A DNA stretch of 64,000 bases. Source: a virus. The notes beneath the pieces were generated by a model, which was given only the letters and a program-made list of their open reading frames with translations, was not told the origin of the DNA and ran no database searches. Below, in pieces: positions 38,237 to 46,145 of this stretch. Made by a program: the position numbers and the translations under genes. The stretch's first letter is position 1. Every line of letters starts with the position of its first letter. The stretch is taken from IMG/VR virus record IMGVR_UViG_3300023049_000574, positions 81,522 through 145,521 of that record. One strand, written 5' to 3'.

Positions 38237-40771
38237 ATGAGCCGTATCAAAACACTTAGGAAATTTAAAAATTATGAAAGTCAGATAAAAACTATTGATG
38301 CCGAATTAGAAGGTAAGGATGGTTATATCAAACGAATGCTTATTAAAAGAAAAGAAGGTATTAGGGATAATATTGAACAAGATATCGTAAGATTATTACA
38401 TAGTGTTTTAGATGATAATGGAATAGAAATAGGATCAGATGATACACCTGTTATCCAATTATTGAAAGATAAGAATATTGAAACTAATTTAACAGAAATT
38501 GTTAATATTCCAATAAGACACGGGAATGAAGAAACTAACATTAATGAAATATATCTTTATCGGGGTGATTGTCTTATTATGTTCGAAGGTGAAAAATATA
38601 GGGAATTAACACATAATATAAAATTAGAAAAGATTTTAGCTATTTATAAAGCTATGATAAGTCTAATTAATAGACCTCTTTTGAAATCATTAAATGAAGA
38701 TACTACTAGTGATTATAAAAAGATTTTAACAGAACTTGAACGTGCTGATAAAAATCTTAATGACTTTCGTGAAAAACTAATTGATAGTGTAGAGAAAGTA
38801 GTAATGGGTATTATTAAAAAATATGAATTACCACTATATGCTGATGTAGCTAAGGAATTAAAAGGGAGGGGAATTGATTTAAAAATTTATATAGACGGAG
38901 AAAACGTAGATATATCATATGATATAGATGATGATTCCTTTTATATATTCGATCAAAGAGGAGCATACCATAGTTTTTTAAGTACTATGCACATAGAACA
39001 TTTAATTCAATTATATGATCAACTATTAGCATCACTTAATAAAAATGCTTTCAAGAAACTAAATGAAGGTTTAAAAGAAGACTATTTAGAATCAGAAAGG
39101 GACATAAATGTTTACAGAGCAAATTACACTAGATTACAAAAAGAACTTTCAAAAAAGTATTATGATCTAATGAATATGATTGTGAAACAATATGATATTG
39201 ATCTACAACCCGAAGCACCGATATCATTTTCTATAATAGATAAAGTAATTGAGAAAGATGAGGATAATGGTTTAATCGAATTGAAAAACAAGGAGTTAAC
39301 AGCCATAGGTGATAATCACCATAAATTCATATTAACAGATTTGAGATATTGTCCTTACGAAGAAAAATTTCAAGTAAGTAAATTATACGGAGATACACAT
39401 ATGGTTACATATCCTTCTAGTATGCAATTTGATCAACTATATCCTATATATGAATCTATTATTAAAGCTTTAAATAAAAAACCATTAGAGAAATTAAACG
39501 AAAGTAATATCAAGGAATTAGAAGAAATGTATTTGAAGAATTTACATAAAGGTGAAGGAGATCATTATGAAATACAGAAGGAAGTACAAGATTCATTAGA
39601 AAAATTATTGGATATGATCATCGATAAATATGATTTAGATCTATCAGACCAAAAAGGACTCTTAGATGAATTAGAGAAAAAGGATAAAGATAATACTCTT
39701 TTAGATTTAAGAGGAAGGTTTTTTAATATGTTCGAAACAGAACACACTTTTTATTTCGTTGATATCCTTAAAACAGAAACAGGAGGTTATTATATTAATA
39801 TAAGAAACGAAGAAGATGGTGCGATAAAAAGAACTAAAGTTAGTTTCACAGGCTTCCATTTCTTATACCCGATATATACCGCCCTCATAAGTACTATTAA
39901 TAAAGAGGCATTTAGATCGATGAACGAAAGAGTGCTTTCTAGAGAAAGTTTCCTTATTAGAGAATCTTTTATACAAGAAGTAGAAGAATATCAAAATAAA
40001 GTAAAGGAGATAGAAGGGAAGATCAGTGATATGAAAAGAAAGAAGGAAGAACTTGATGAAAAATACAAAGGTTCTAAAGATAAGATAGAGGGTCATATTG
40101 TGGATATATGTGAATACATTAAAAAAGAGTTAATTGAATTTAATCAAGACTTACATATTTATTTAGAAGATGATCAAGGAAAAATGGGAGATATTATGGC
40201 AGCTTTAGGTATATCAAGTGGTGCTTATATGTTTGTAGATCACGGAGATGTGATGTTCGATATAGAAGGTGATGATACGTATGATATAACAGAGTATAAT
40301 GTTGACAAACTTTTCGAAGTCTTAAAAATACTTATATCAATACCTAAAGTGAGTGCTTATTATAACAAAGATATGTTTAAGAAACTTAATGAGTTATATG
40401 ATAATGATGTAGCTGACACAAAAAGTGAGTATTTAATTAAAGCTAATAAGTTACTTAATGGAGTAATTACTTCATATAATTTAATAGAAGAAGGCGAAGA
40501 TAATGTATCACTAAAAGAAAAATTACAAGAAAAGGGAATTGATATTAATCTCTCTGATATCTATTTATACGATCAAGCTAGAGTCCAAGACATTATTGCT
40601 AAAAAAGCACCATCGGGTTATTCCTTTTTATTGAAATGTATTGAGTCTAAAACAGGTGATGTATTTGAAATTGAATTAGGACAAGTAGTTAGACGAAAAA
40701 CTATGGTTAGAATATTTAATACTTTATCAAAGGCTATTAATGCTTTTTTCTTGAAGCAATTAAATGCCTAA
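38237..40771 (+). CDS. Six-unit repeat polyprotein (KKLNE family), 844 aa
   Basis: Starts MSRIKTLRKFKNYES. Six units of 120-155 residues are delimited by SLNE (151-154), KKLNE (277), EKLNE (422), SMNE (564) and KKLNE (719), and the last unit ends FFLKQLNA. Each unit has an N-terminal coiled coil, D/E-rich alpha/beta core and a helix (I-x-x-I-Y-x-x-L-I-x-x-L-N-K) before the junction. Unit 5 opens with a second tag-like segment (SRESFLIRESF). The protein looks built for cleavage into six similar pieces. A late-type element sits before it. Confidence 0.8.
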   Translation: MSRIKTLRKFKNYESQIKTIDAELEGKDGYIKRMLIKRKEGIRDNIEQDIVRLLHSVLDDNGIEIGSDDTPVIQLLKDKNIETNLTEIVNIPIRHGNEETNINEIYLYRGDCLIMFEGEKYRELTHNIKLEKILAIYKAMISLINRPLLKSLNEDTTSDYKKILTELERADKNLNDFREKLIDSVEKVVMGIIKKYELPLYADVAKELKGRGIDLKIYIDGENVDISYDIDDDSFYIFDQRGAYHSFLSTMHIEHLIQLYDQLLASLNKNAFKKLNEGLKEDYLESERDINVYRANYTRLQKELSKKYYDLMNMIVKQYDIDLQPEAPISFSIIDKVIEKDEDNGLIELKNKELTAIGDNHHKFILTDLRYCPYEEKFQVSKLYGDTHMVTYPSSMQFDQLYPIYESIIKALNKKPLEKLNESNIKELEEMYLKNLHKGEGDHYEIQKEVQDSLEKLLDMIIDKYDLDLSDQKGLLDELEKKDKDNTLLDLRGRFFNMFETEHTFYFVDILKTETGGYYINIRNEEDGAIKRTKVSFTGFHFLYPIYTALISTINKEAFRSMNERVLSRESFLIRESFIQEVEEYQNKVKEIEGKISDMKRKKEELDEKYKGSKDKIEGHIVDICEYIKKELIEFNQDLHIYLEDDQGKMGDIMAALGISSGAYMFVDHGDVMFDIEGDDTYDITEYNVDKLFEVLKILISIPKVSAYYNKDMFKKLNELYDNDVADTKSEYLIKANKLLNGVITSYNLIEEGEDNVSLKEKLQEKGIDINLSDIYLYDQARVQDIIAKKAPSGYSFLLKCIESKTGDVFEIELGQVVRRKTMVRIFNTLSKAINAFFLKQLNA

Positions 40772-41293
40772 TTTCTTTCTTATTATTTCTTCTGCTTTTT
40801 CGTTATGTTCGATAGCTTCTTCTTCAGTCATATTAACAAATTCGACTTTTTTGACAGCACCCACTGTTCCAAAATCATCATTTTTACCTACTCTAGCAAC
40901 TCGATAACCAATTATATTTGGTACATAATTACCACCATCGTCACGACCCCAATGTTTTTGTACACTAACTATCTCGAAGATATAATGTTTCTTAGCTAAC
41001 CCACCTTTTTCTGTTAAGTTTTTAAACTTTATATACCTTCCAATGTCCTTTTTTAATTCGTGATCTTTAACAGTAAGACCTACTACATCAGTTATTTCTT
41101 TAGCGGTTTGGTGTTTATTATCATGTTTTTCGGCTTCTTCTTCCTTATCGAAATCAGGGTTATCATAATTATCTAATAGTTCTCTTTCGTGGTTTGATAA
41201 TGAATCTAAGCCCGTATCTGAGATTTTATCTAATATTGCGTTTAGTTCTGTTTGTGATAAATTAGCTTGTTCAAATGTCTTAACGTATTTCAT
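40760..41293 (-). CDS. Tagged protein with DILDKI motif, 177 aa
   Basis: MKYVKTFEQANLS is the tag; residues 18-42 (LNAILDKISDTGLDSLSNHERELL) are the DUF6576-like motif, so both recurring signals are in one protein. The C-terminal domain (GRYIKFKNLTEKGGLAKKHYIFEIVSV..HWGRDDGGNYVPNIIGYRVARV, about 98-150) looks like a small SH3-like beta barrel. It is convergent with the six-unit polyprotein, with a 12-base overlap. Confidence 0.68.
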   Translation of the reverse strand: MKYVKTFEQANLSQTELNAILDKISDTGLDSLSNHERELLDNYDNPDFDKEEEAEKHDNKHQTAKEITDVVGLTVKDHELKKDIGRYIKFKNLTEKGGLAKKHYIFEIVSVQKHWGRDDGGNYVPNIIGYRVARVGKNDDFGTVGAVKKVEFVNMTEEEAIEHNEKAEEIIRKKLGI

Positions 41294-41307
41294 TTTATTA
41301 TATTTTT

Positions 41308-41769
41308 TTAAAAAGTGAATTGGTCTAAACCACCACCTTTCTTAACTATATTATTTACTGTTTTAGTAGAGGCTATTATCTTTTCTAGATCAGTTATATC
41401 AACATCATTGTTCACTGTCAGTAAACCAAAAGGTTTTAATCCGTAACTTGGATTCACGACTTCTTGGATATTAAAAGTATACCCAAGTCTATTTTTATTA
41501 AAGATATAAACGATCTTTTCTAATAAGTTCATATCAATCTTCATTTCACTTTCAGGATAAAATATTCTAATAGTTTTACCTTCTTTAATTTCTTTTCCCT
41601 TTTCGTCAGTGCCAATGATTTTAACTTCTATCCTATATTTTTTATCTTCTTTACTAATGACTTCTAAATATCCTTCATTATCGTTATCAGATATAAAGTT
41701 ATAGTCCTTTAAGTATATTCTACCTAATTGGATTTTCTCAAATATTTTATAGCTAAGTAAATGCTTCAT
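41308..41769 (-). CDS. Tagged unknown protein, 153 aa
   Basis: MKHLLSYKIFEKIQ is a weaker tag. The rest is beta-rich (LGRIYLKDYNFISDND, RIEVKIIGTDEKGKEI, TIRIFYP) with no catalytic motif. The start has a late-type element on the minus strand (AATAATATATA-CGTT-ATG, about 41774-41784). It belongs to a leftward block of tagged genes from 42.65 to 40.76 kb. Confidence 0.62.
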   Translation of the reverse strand: MKHLLSYKIFEKIQLGRIYLKDYNFISDNDNEGYLEVISKEDKKYRIEVKIIGTDEKGKEIKEGKTIRIFYPESEMKIDMNLLEKIVYIFNKNRLGYTFNIQEVVNPSYGLKPFGLLTVNNDVDITDLEKIIASTKTVNNIVKKGGGLDQFTF

Positions 41770-41779
41770 AACGTATATA

Positions 41780-41908
41780 TTATTTATTTAGATTTAGTAT
41801 TAAGTCAGTAGTAAGTAATTTACTATATTCGGCTATTTCTTCATCTGTTAGCTTATCCCTTACTCTTTTATCACGTAATAAATTCTTCTTGTTTACTATT
41901 ATTCTCAT
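41780..41908 (-). CDS. Small overlapping ORF, 42 aa, after the ankyrin gene
   Basis: A frame starting inside the end of the ankyrin gene (ATG at 41908) gives MRIIVNKKNLLRDKRVRDKL then TDEEIAEYSKLLTTD and ends at TAA (41780). It overlaps the ankyrin gene by 38 bases. It may be a separate small gene, or the original C-terminus of the ankyrin protein displaced by a frameshift. Helical and charged; function unknown. Confidence 0.4.
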   Translation of the reverse strand: MRIIVNKKNLLRDKRVRDKLTDEEIAEYSKLLTTDLILNLNK

Positions 41909-42650
41909 TCATTTTCTTAATCATATCCTTAACAAGTGGTCTACCTTTAGCAAACTTTTTAACTTCCTCTTTAGATAAACTAGTATATACTCTTGGATCA
42001 TTAAGTAATAGATATACTACATCATCATGACCACCCCTTGCTGCGCTTCTAATAGCTCGGTTATACCTATCACTCGGATCAACTCTTTTGTCTTGAAGTA
42101 ATAATTTAACTATATCTAAATAACCATTTTCTGCTGCATCTAGTATAGTAATATTATTATTAGCACTCGGATCAACTCTTTTATCTTGAAGTAATAACTT
42201 AACAGTACTTAAACTTCTATTTTCTGCTGCTAACCTTAATGCATTATTATTATCAGCACTCGGATCAACTCTTACGTCTTCTAATAAGATTTGAAGTGCG
42301 TCTGTATATCCTCTTGCCGCAAACCACATTATAAGAGAATTATTATTATCACTTGGATCAACTCTATGGTCTTTTACTAAGGTTTTGAATATATCGTTAT
42401 GATAATTAATAGCCGCATATTTTATTGCCCTTTTATTATCAGCATTAGGATCAACTCTTTCGTCTTTAAGTAATTCTTTAACTATATCATAGTGTCCTAA
42501 TTGTGATGTTATTTTTAGAGCAACGTTCCCACTCTTACTAGGATCAACTTCTTTAATTAACTTTTTAACAGTTTTGATATCACCTTCGCTACAAGCATCA
42601 GTAAATAGAACATCTTTAGAAATAGATTCAAATAATTTAATATACTTCAT
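41871..42650 (-). CDS. Tagged ankyrin-repeat protein, 259 aa
   Basis: MKYIKLFESISKD is a canonical tag. About six ankyrin repeats follow, each with G-x-x-D-x-V-K-x-L-L and D-x-R-V-D-P-S (for example AENGYLDIVKLLLQDKRVDPS, in two copies in almost identical form). Near-identity of neighbouring repeats points to recent duplication. Ankyrin proteins bind other proteins, often as effectors; a phage-packaged ankyrin protein may hit a host target. A late-type element lies before the start on the minus strand (4-base gap). Confidence 0.85.
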   Translation of the reverse strand: MKYIKLFESISKDVLFTDACSEGDIKTVKKLIKEVDPSKSGNVALKITSQLGHYDIVKELLKDERVDPNADNKRAIKYAAINYHNDIFKTLVKDHRVDPSDNNNSLIMWFAARGYTDALQILLEDVRVDPSADNNNALRLAAENRSLSTVKLLLQDKRVDPSANNNITILDAAENGYLDIVKLLLQDKRVDPSDRYNRAIRSAARGGHDDVVYLLLNDPRVYTSLSKEEVKKFAKGRPLVKDMIKKMNENNSKQEEFIT

Positions 42651-42668
42651 TTATTATATATTAATTCT

Positions 42669-42676
42669 TATATTTG
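42669..42676 (+). promoter_or_regulatory. Bacteroidota-type -7 box (TATATTTG)
   Basis: TATATTTG ends 5 bases before the ATG at 42682, marking the Acb1-like gene as an early-type, leaderless unit in a 31-base divergent gap. Confidence 0.55.
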
Positions 42677-42681
42677 TATTT

Positions 42682-43185
42682 ATGAATTTGATAATGGGTA
42701 AAGGCATACTAAAGTTTGATCCACCGAACAAGACGAAAAAACATGACCGTCAAAGTTCTTGGAAAAAGACTGCTATGATCCACATCAATGATGATGTATG
42801 TGAATATTACAGATGGATAATTTCAAAAAGGTATCCTTATACCCAAGGAGTTAAAGGAGAAAATAATTGGATCAATTTACCTTTACGTGGATCTCATGTT
42901 ACTATTCTTAATGATAGAATAGAGGATATTAATGTTTGGAATAAGATGAAAGAAAAGTATGACAATACTGAAATGTTTTTTTTTTATAATTGGGATGGGT
43001 TAAGAAATAATGGAGAACATATTTATTTCAAAGTAGAATGCCCAATGGGACAAGAAGTAAGGAACTATGGTAATTTAGGAGATCCTTATTTTCCATACCA
43101 CATGACAATAGGGCTTGTACCCGAAGAAAGTGTAATTAAAAGTGAACACAATTTAAAGGTTCAGGACTATATGATAAACAGATAA
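42682..43185 (+). CDS. 2H phosphoesterase, Acb1 (anti-CBASS, T4 gp57B)-like, 167 aa
   Basis: Two H-x-T motifs, GSHVTILND (H72, T74) and YHMTIGLV (H140, T142), define the 2H phosphoesterase fold. The order of blocks, with D-x-V-C-x-Y-Y near 38-43, W-x-K-x-K-x-K-Y near 86-93, F-x-Y in 101-102 and the closing H-x-T-I-G, agrees from memory with the phage Acb1 family, which degrades cyclic nucleotides of CBASS immunity. I use the ATG at 42682 after the promoter box; MGKGILKF at residue 5 is an alternative. Family membership needs a profile search. Confidence 0.65.
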   Translation: MNLIMGKGILKFDPPNKTKKHDRQSSWKKTAMIHINDDVCEYYRWIISKRYPYTQGVKGENNWINLPLRGSHVTILNDRIEDINVWNKMKEKYDNTEMFFFYNWDGLRNNGEHIYFKVECPMGQEVRNYGNLGDPYFPYHMTIGLVPEESVIKSEHNLKVQDYMINR

Positions 43186-43208
43186 CTAAAATAACTAAAA
43201 TAAATATT

Positions 43209-43433
43209 ATGAACAATTATGAATTGATGGTCATATTAATGACCCTAGAAGTATTAAACTTATTCGCATCATATGGGATGTCATTTTGGTTTGATAATGA
43301 AAAATTGTTGATTCCTTTTACTAATATTTGGGTGAGAAATCGATTAGTAAATAAAAGCAGGTTTCATAAAATGATTATACCAAACACAGTAATATGGTTA
43401 GGTATAATTATAATTATGTTGATATATGTCTGA
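43209..43433 (+). CDS. Small membrane protein, two helices, 74 aa
   Basis: Hydrophobic segments at about 5-26 (LMVILMTLEVLNLFASYGMSF) and about 54-72 (IIPNTVIWLGIIIIMLIYV) give a two-pass topology with a basic loop between. The stop overlaps the start of the next gene by 8 bases. The function is unknown; small hairpin membrane proteins in phages are often lysis- or exclusion-related. Confidence 0.6.
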   Translation: MNNYELMVILMTLEVLNLFASYGMSFWFDNEKLLIPFTNIWVRNRLVNKSRFHKMIIPNTVIWLGIIIIMLIYV

Positions 43434-43821
43434 TATTTTAATAGACGATCTTCCCGAAGACATATATGGTGACCATATATGTGTGATCATACCTGAGGGA
43501 TATGAAGATTTTAAATTAGGAAGTTCATATAGACCTAATGGGATGGGTGGTATGTTTAAGAGAAAGGGATCAACTAAGTGGGAAACTTCTTGGGGAATAG
43601 ATATACCTGATGCTGAATATGCATATGGCTATAACATGAATGGTCACACTTGGGACGCAGTAACAGGAGCATCAACGGAAATAAATATTATGATACCATA
43701 TGAAGTCTTGATCAGACATTTTAAACACGTTAATGCCTTCACTTCTAATGAAGAAGTACAAGCCTTTATTAAAAGGGTTAATAGAGATATTAAAATCGAT
43801 GATATTTTAGATGAAAAATAA
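43426..43821 (+). CDS. Unknown protein with C-terminal IDDIL tail, 131 aa
   Basis: Rich in Gly and Tyr (PNGMGGMFKRKGSTKWETSW, DAEYAYGYNMNGHTWDAV), no motif recognised. It ends VNRDIKIDDILDEK, a model copy of the tail, and overlaps the next gene by 11 bases. It is the first of a chain of six tail-bearing genes to 45.1 kb. Confidence 0.65.
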   Translation: MSDILIDDLPEDIYGDHICVIIPEGYEDFKLGSSYRPNGMGGMFKRKGSTKWETSWGIDIPDAEYAYGYNMNGHTWDAVTGASTEINIMIPYEVLIRHFKHVNAFTSNEEVQAFIKRVNRDIKIDDILDEK

Positions 43822-44065
43822 CTGCTATATAATACCTTTTAGTAGAAGGAATTTAAATTTTGTGACTGATCATTTTTTAATAGGAGACATTATCAGTAAA
43901 GATGGTGTTTTATTAGTTTCTGAATTCATATTAATAGATTTAAACCTAATGTTATTTAGTTTTCTTAATGAAGAAGAAGCCGAAGGTCATAAGGAAGTTA
44001 GTCGCAATGAGATAATAACATTAGCTAGGGATTATAAAATAAATAACATTTTAGATAATGAGTAA
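43811..44065 (+). CDS. Nested small protein 1 with INNIL tail, 84 aa
   Basis: A chain member starting MKNNCYIIPFSRRNLNFV. It has a beta-alpha layout and ends ARDYKINNILDNE. The last codons (AAT-GAG-TAA) contain the ATG of the next gene, giving an 8-base overlap. Function unknown. The similar size, tail and overlap of its neighbours indicate repeated duplication. Confidence 0.65.
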   Translation: MKNNCYIIPFSRRNLNFVTDHFLIGDIISKDGVLLVSEFILIDLNLMLFSFLNEEEAEGHKEVSRNEIITLARDYKINNILDNE

Positions 44066-44318
44066 GTATTATTTAATAGCAAATAAAAATGAAGTTGATT
44101 TTGTGTCTACTTATTTTAAGTTCACTTCTACTGAACATACCCACAAGTCTCTTGTAGGATATACTAATTATTTGTATATTAACACAGATACTATGACTTA
44201 TACATTCGAGGAATTGTTAGGTTTTAATGAAATGGCAGAACATAAATTGATCAACATTAAAGACCTTCGATATATAGCAAGAGATATTAAGATCGATAAA
44301 ATATTAGAAGATGTCTAA
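44058..44318 (+). CDS. Nested small protein 2 with IDKIL tail, 86 aa
   Basis: Starts MSKYYLIANKNEVDFVSTYF, continues with YINTDTMTYTFEELLG and ends ARDIKIDKILEDV. The layout matches the adjacent members: M-x-K-Y, two strands, a helix, L-x-x-L-x-x-I-x-R-D, tail. Start and stop are each shared by an 8-base overlap. Confidence 0.65.
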   Translation: MSKYYLIANKNEVDFVSTYFKFTSTEHTHKSLVGYTNYLYINTDTMTYTFEELLGFNEMAEHKLINIKDLRYIARDIKIDKILEDV

Positions 44319-44577
44319 GTATTACTTTTTAAATTTATTTGGCTTAAGAAGTGAATTACTTGAACTTGGATTTAAGGAAGACGATAAGCGTATATTTCCT
44401 ATGGAAATGAATTACATGGCAGTAGATCTAAATAAAAAAACTTTCTTCGCTGAGGAATACGCAGAAGCGGTAATAAAAAGGTTAGACTATAAAGCAATAC
44501 CCGTGGAATATTTTATGAAGAAGTTAGTTGTGTTTCAAAGAGATAAGAAAATCGATAATATTTTAAACGATGAATAA
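44311..44577 (+). CDS. Nested small protein 3 with IDNIL tail, 88 aa
   Basis: Starts MSKYYFLNLFGLRSELLELG and ends FQRDKKIDNILNDE. Conserved with members 2, 4 and 5 in the first three residues and the tail, while the middle is divergent. Overlaps both neighbours by 8 bases. Confidence 0.65.
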   Translation: MSKYYFLNLFGLRSELLELGFKEDDKRIFPMEMNYMAVDLNKKTFFAEEYAEAVIKRLDYKAIPVEYFMKKLVVFQRDKKIDNILNDE

Positions 44578-44839
44578 ATACGTAATTAAAATAAGTATGG
44601 AATCGACTACTTATCTAAAAGATTTGGGATTTTATTCAGAAGACGAAAAACACTTTAACAAATATTTTGAACACCTTAACAAATATTTTGAATACTTCTC
44701 AATAAACTTAGAAAAACAATCAGTTATATCTCATACATCACACGATTTGTTATACCAAGAAGTTAGGTTGATTTCCTTAGCAGAACTTAAAGCTATACTA
44801 AGAGATAAGAGAATTGATAATATATTAAATAATGAGTAA
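44570..44839 (+). CDS. Nested small protein 4 with IDNIL tail, 89 aa
   Basis: Starts MNKYVIKISMESTTYLKDLG, contains a short internal duplication (KHFNKYFEHLNKYFEYF) and ends LRDKRIDNILNNE. Again an 8-base overlap leads into the next start. Function unknown. Confidence 0.65.
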   Translation: MNKYVIKISMESTTYLKDLGFYSEDEKHFNKYFEHLNKYFEYFSINLEKQSVISHTSHDLLYQEVRLISLAELKAILRDKRIDNILNNE

Positions 44840-45125
44840 ATATTCTTTAATATTATCACCCCCCTTTAATACTGATGATAGTATAGATCATATCGTTGGG
44901 TATATTATGGAAAACTTTGAGTATAGCGATACTATCCTCAACTATGATCAAATCAAATTTAAACTAAATATCGGTTTACTTATAAGAAGCGTGTGGGTGG
45001 ATACGGAAGAAATGACATGTGTAGTAGACTTGGAATTGGAAGAAGACGAAGATGATTATATAAATATATCCAAACTTAAATCAATATTAAGGGAAGAAAA
45101 AATTGATAACTTATTGAATGATTAG
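44832..45125 (+). CDS. Nested small protein 5 with IDNLL tail, 97 aa
   Basis: The last member starts MSKYSLILSPPFNTDDSIDHI, has an acidic stretch (DLELEEDEDDYI) and ends LREEKIDNLLND. It is the longest and most acidic of the set. A host-like promoter box for the following gene lies just after its stop codon. Confidence 0.62.
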   Translation: MSKYSLILSPPFNTDDSIDHIVGYIMENFEYSDTILNYDQIKFKLNIGLLIRSVWVDTEEMTCVVDLELEEDEDDYINISKLKSILREEKIDNLLND

Positions 45126-45133
45126 TATCTTTG
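45126..45133 (+). promoter_or_regulatory. Bacteroidota-type -7 box (TATCTTTG)
   Basis: TATCTTTG fits TAnnTTTG and ends 7 bases before the ATG at 45141. Confidence 0.5.
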
Positions 45134-45140
45134 TCCTATT

Positions 45141-46145
45141 ATGGGAGGCAATGCAATAAAAATAGCGGAAAGAGTACCGAAAGATAAATTCTTTGAATAT
45201 GCGAAGAAGATTATTCCTATGGTCGAAAAAGCATTTGATACTAAGGTATCAATGGTTAATAGTTTTAAAAACAAAACTGACTTTGGTGATTTAGATCTAT
45301 TAGTATTAGAGAATAAAAATATTTTGAATAGAAGAAAAGTTATTGAACAAACATTTGATCCACAAGAGATTAAAGTTAACTCTCATATCATCAGTTTTAA
45401 CCATAACGAATTACAAGTAGATTTAATTTTCACATCTAAGGAAGATTGGGGAACATCTAAGATCTTCTTCGAATGGGGTGATCTTGGGAACTTCATGGGC
45501 AAGCTAATTAATAACTATGGAGATTTAGCTGACCACGGATACTTATTGAAATACGGATTCGATGGACTAAAGTGTAAGATCTTAGAACAAGGTAAAACCA
45601 AATTAGTCTTTATCTCTAAAGATAATAAAGAAGTATTCAAATTCTTAGGATTAGACTTCAATAAGTGGGAAGAAGGTTTTAATGATAAACTAGATATGTT
45701 TGATTACGTCATCACCTCTCCTATGTTTGACTATCCTGCTTTCCAATGGGAAAACTTAAACAGTATTAACAAGGATCGCAATAAAAGACGACCTGCTTAT
45801 ATCGAGTTCTTAGAATATATTAAGGATCATAAGAAAGTAATTCCTTGGAATAACCATCCAAAAGAATATTTAGATATTATTAAAAATTTCTTTAGTGTTG
45901 ATCTTTTAGAAGAAAGAAAGAATTTTACCAAAGATATTGTTATTAAAAATATTATCAAAGATAAGTTTAATGGTACTATTATTAAGGAACTGATTCCTTA
46001 TCTAGACGGAAAGGAACTAGGTAAGTTTATAGATAGTTATAAAAAATCAAAGGAAAATTTTGATCAATATGTATATGAAACTGATAGAGTATATGTAGCA
46101 CAAAATATTCTTGATTTTTGGCACACTATATATACTACCAAATAG
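45141..46145 (+). CDS. Nucleotidyltransferase-fold (pol-beta superfamily) protein, 334 aa
   Basis: NSFKNKTDFGDLDLLVLE (about 40-57) gives the S...G-x-D-x-D metal site (D50, D52) of the superfamily, and QVDLIFTSKEDW (about 93-104) the third acidic position. The C-terminal two thirds is helical and may bind RNA, as in poly(A) or CCA-adding relatives. A phage enzyme that edits RNA or tRNA 3' ends would make sense next to the tRNA genes, since only one tRNA here encodes CCA, but substrate assignment is speculative. It is unlike the protein at 9080 beyond the motif. Confidence 0.75.
   Translation: MGGNAIKIAERVPKDKFFEYAKKIIPMVEKAFDTKVSMVNSFKNKTDFGDLDLLVLENKNILNRRKVIEQTFDPQEIKVNSHIISFNHNELQVDLIFTSKEDWGTSKIFFEWGDLGNFMGKLINNYGDLADHGYLLKYGFDGLKCKILEQGKTKLVFISKDNKEVFKFLGLDFNKWEEGFNDKLDMFDYVITSPMFDYPAFQWENLNSINKDRNKRRPAYIEFLEYIKDHKKVIPWNNHPKEYLDIIKNFFSVDLLEERKNFTKDIVIKNIIKDKFNGTIIKELIPYLDGKELGKFIDSYKKSKENFDQYVYETDRVYVAQNILDFWHTIYTTK

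Noticed and set aside
42238-42500. CRISPR-like spacing of repeated GGATCAACTC in the region 42.0-42.6 kb
   Set aside because: The repeats are coding: they encode the R-V-D-P-S part of ankyrin repeats on the minus strand.
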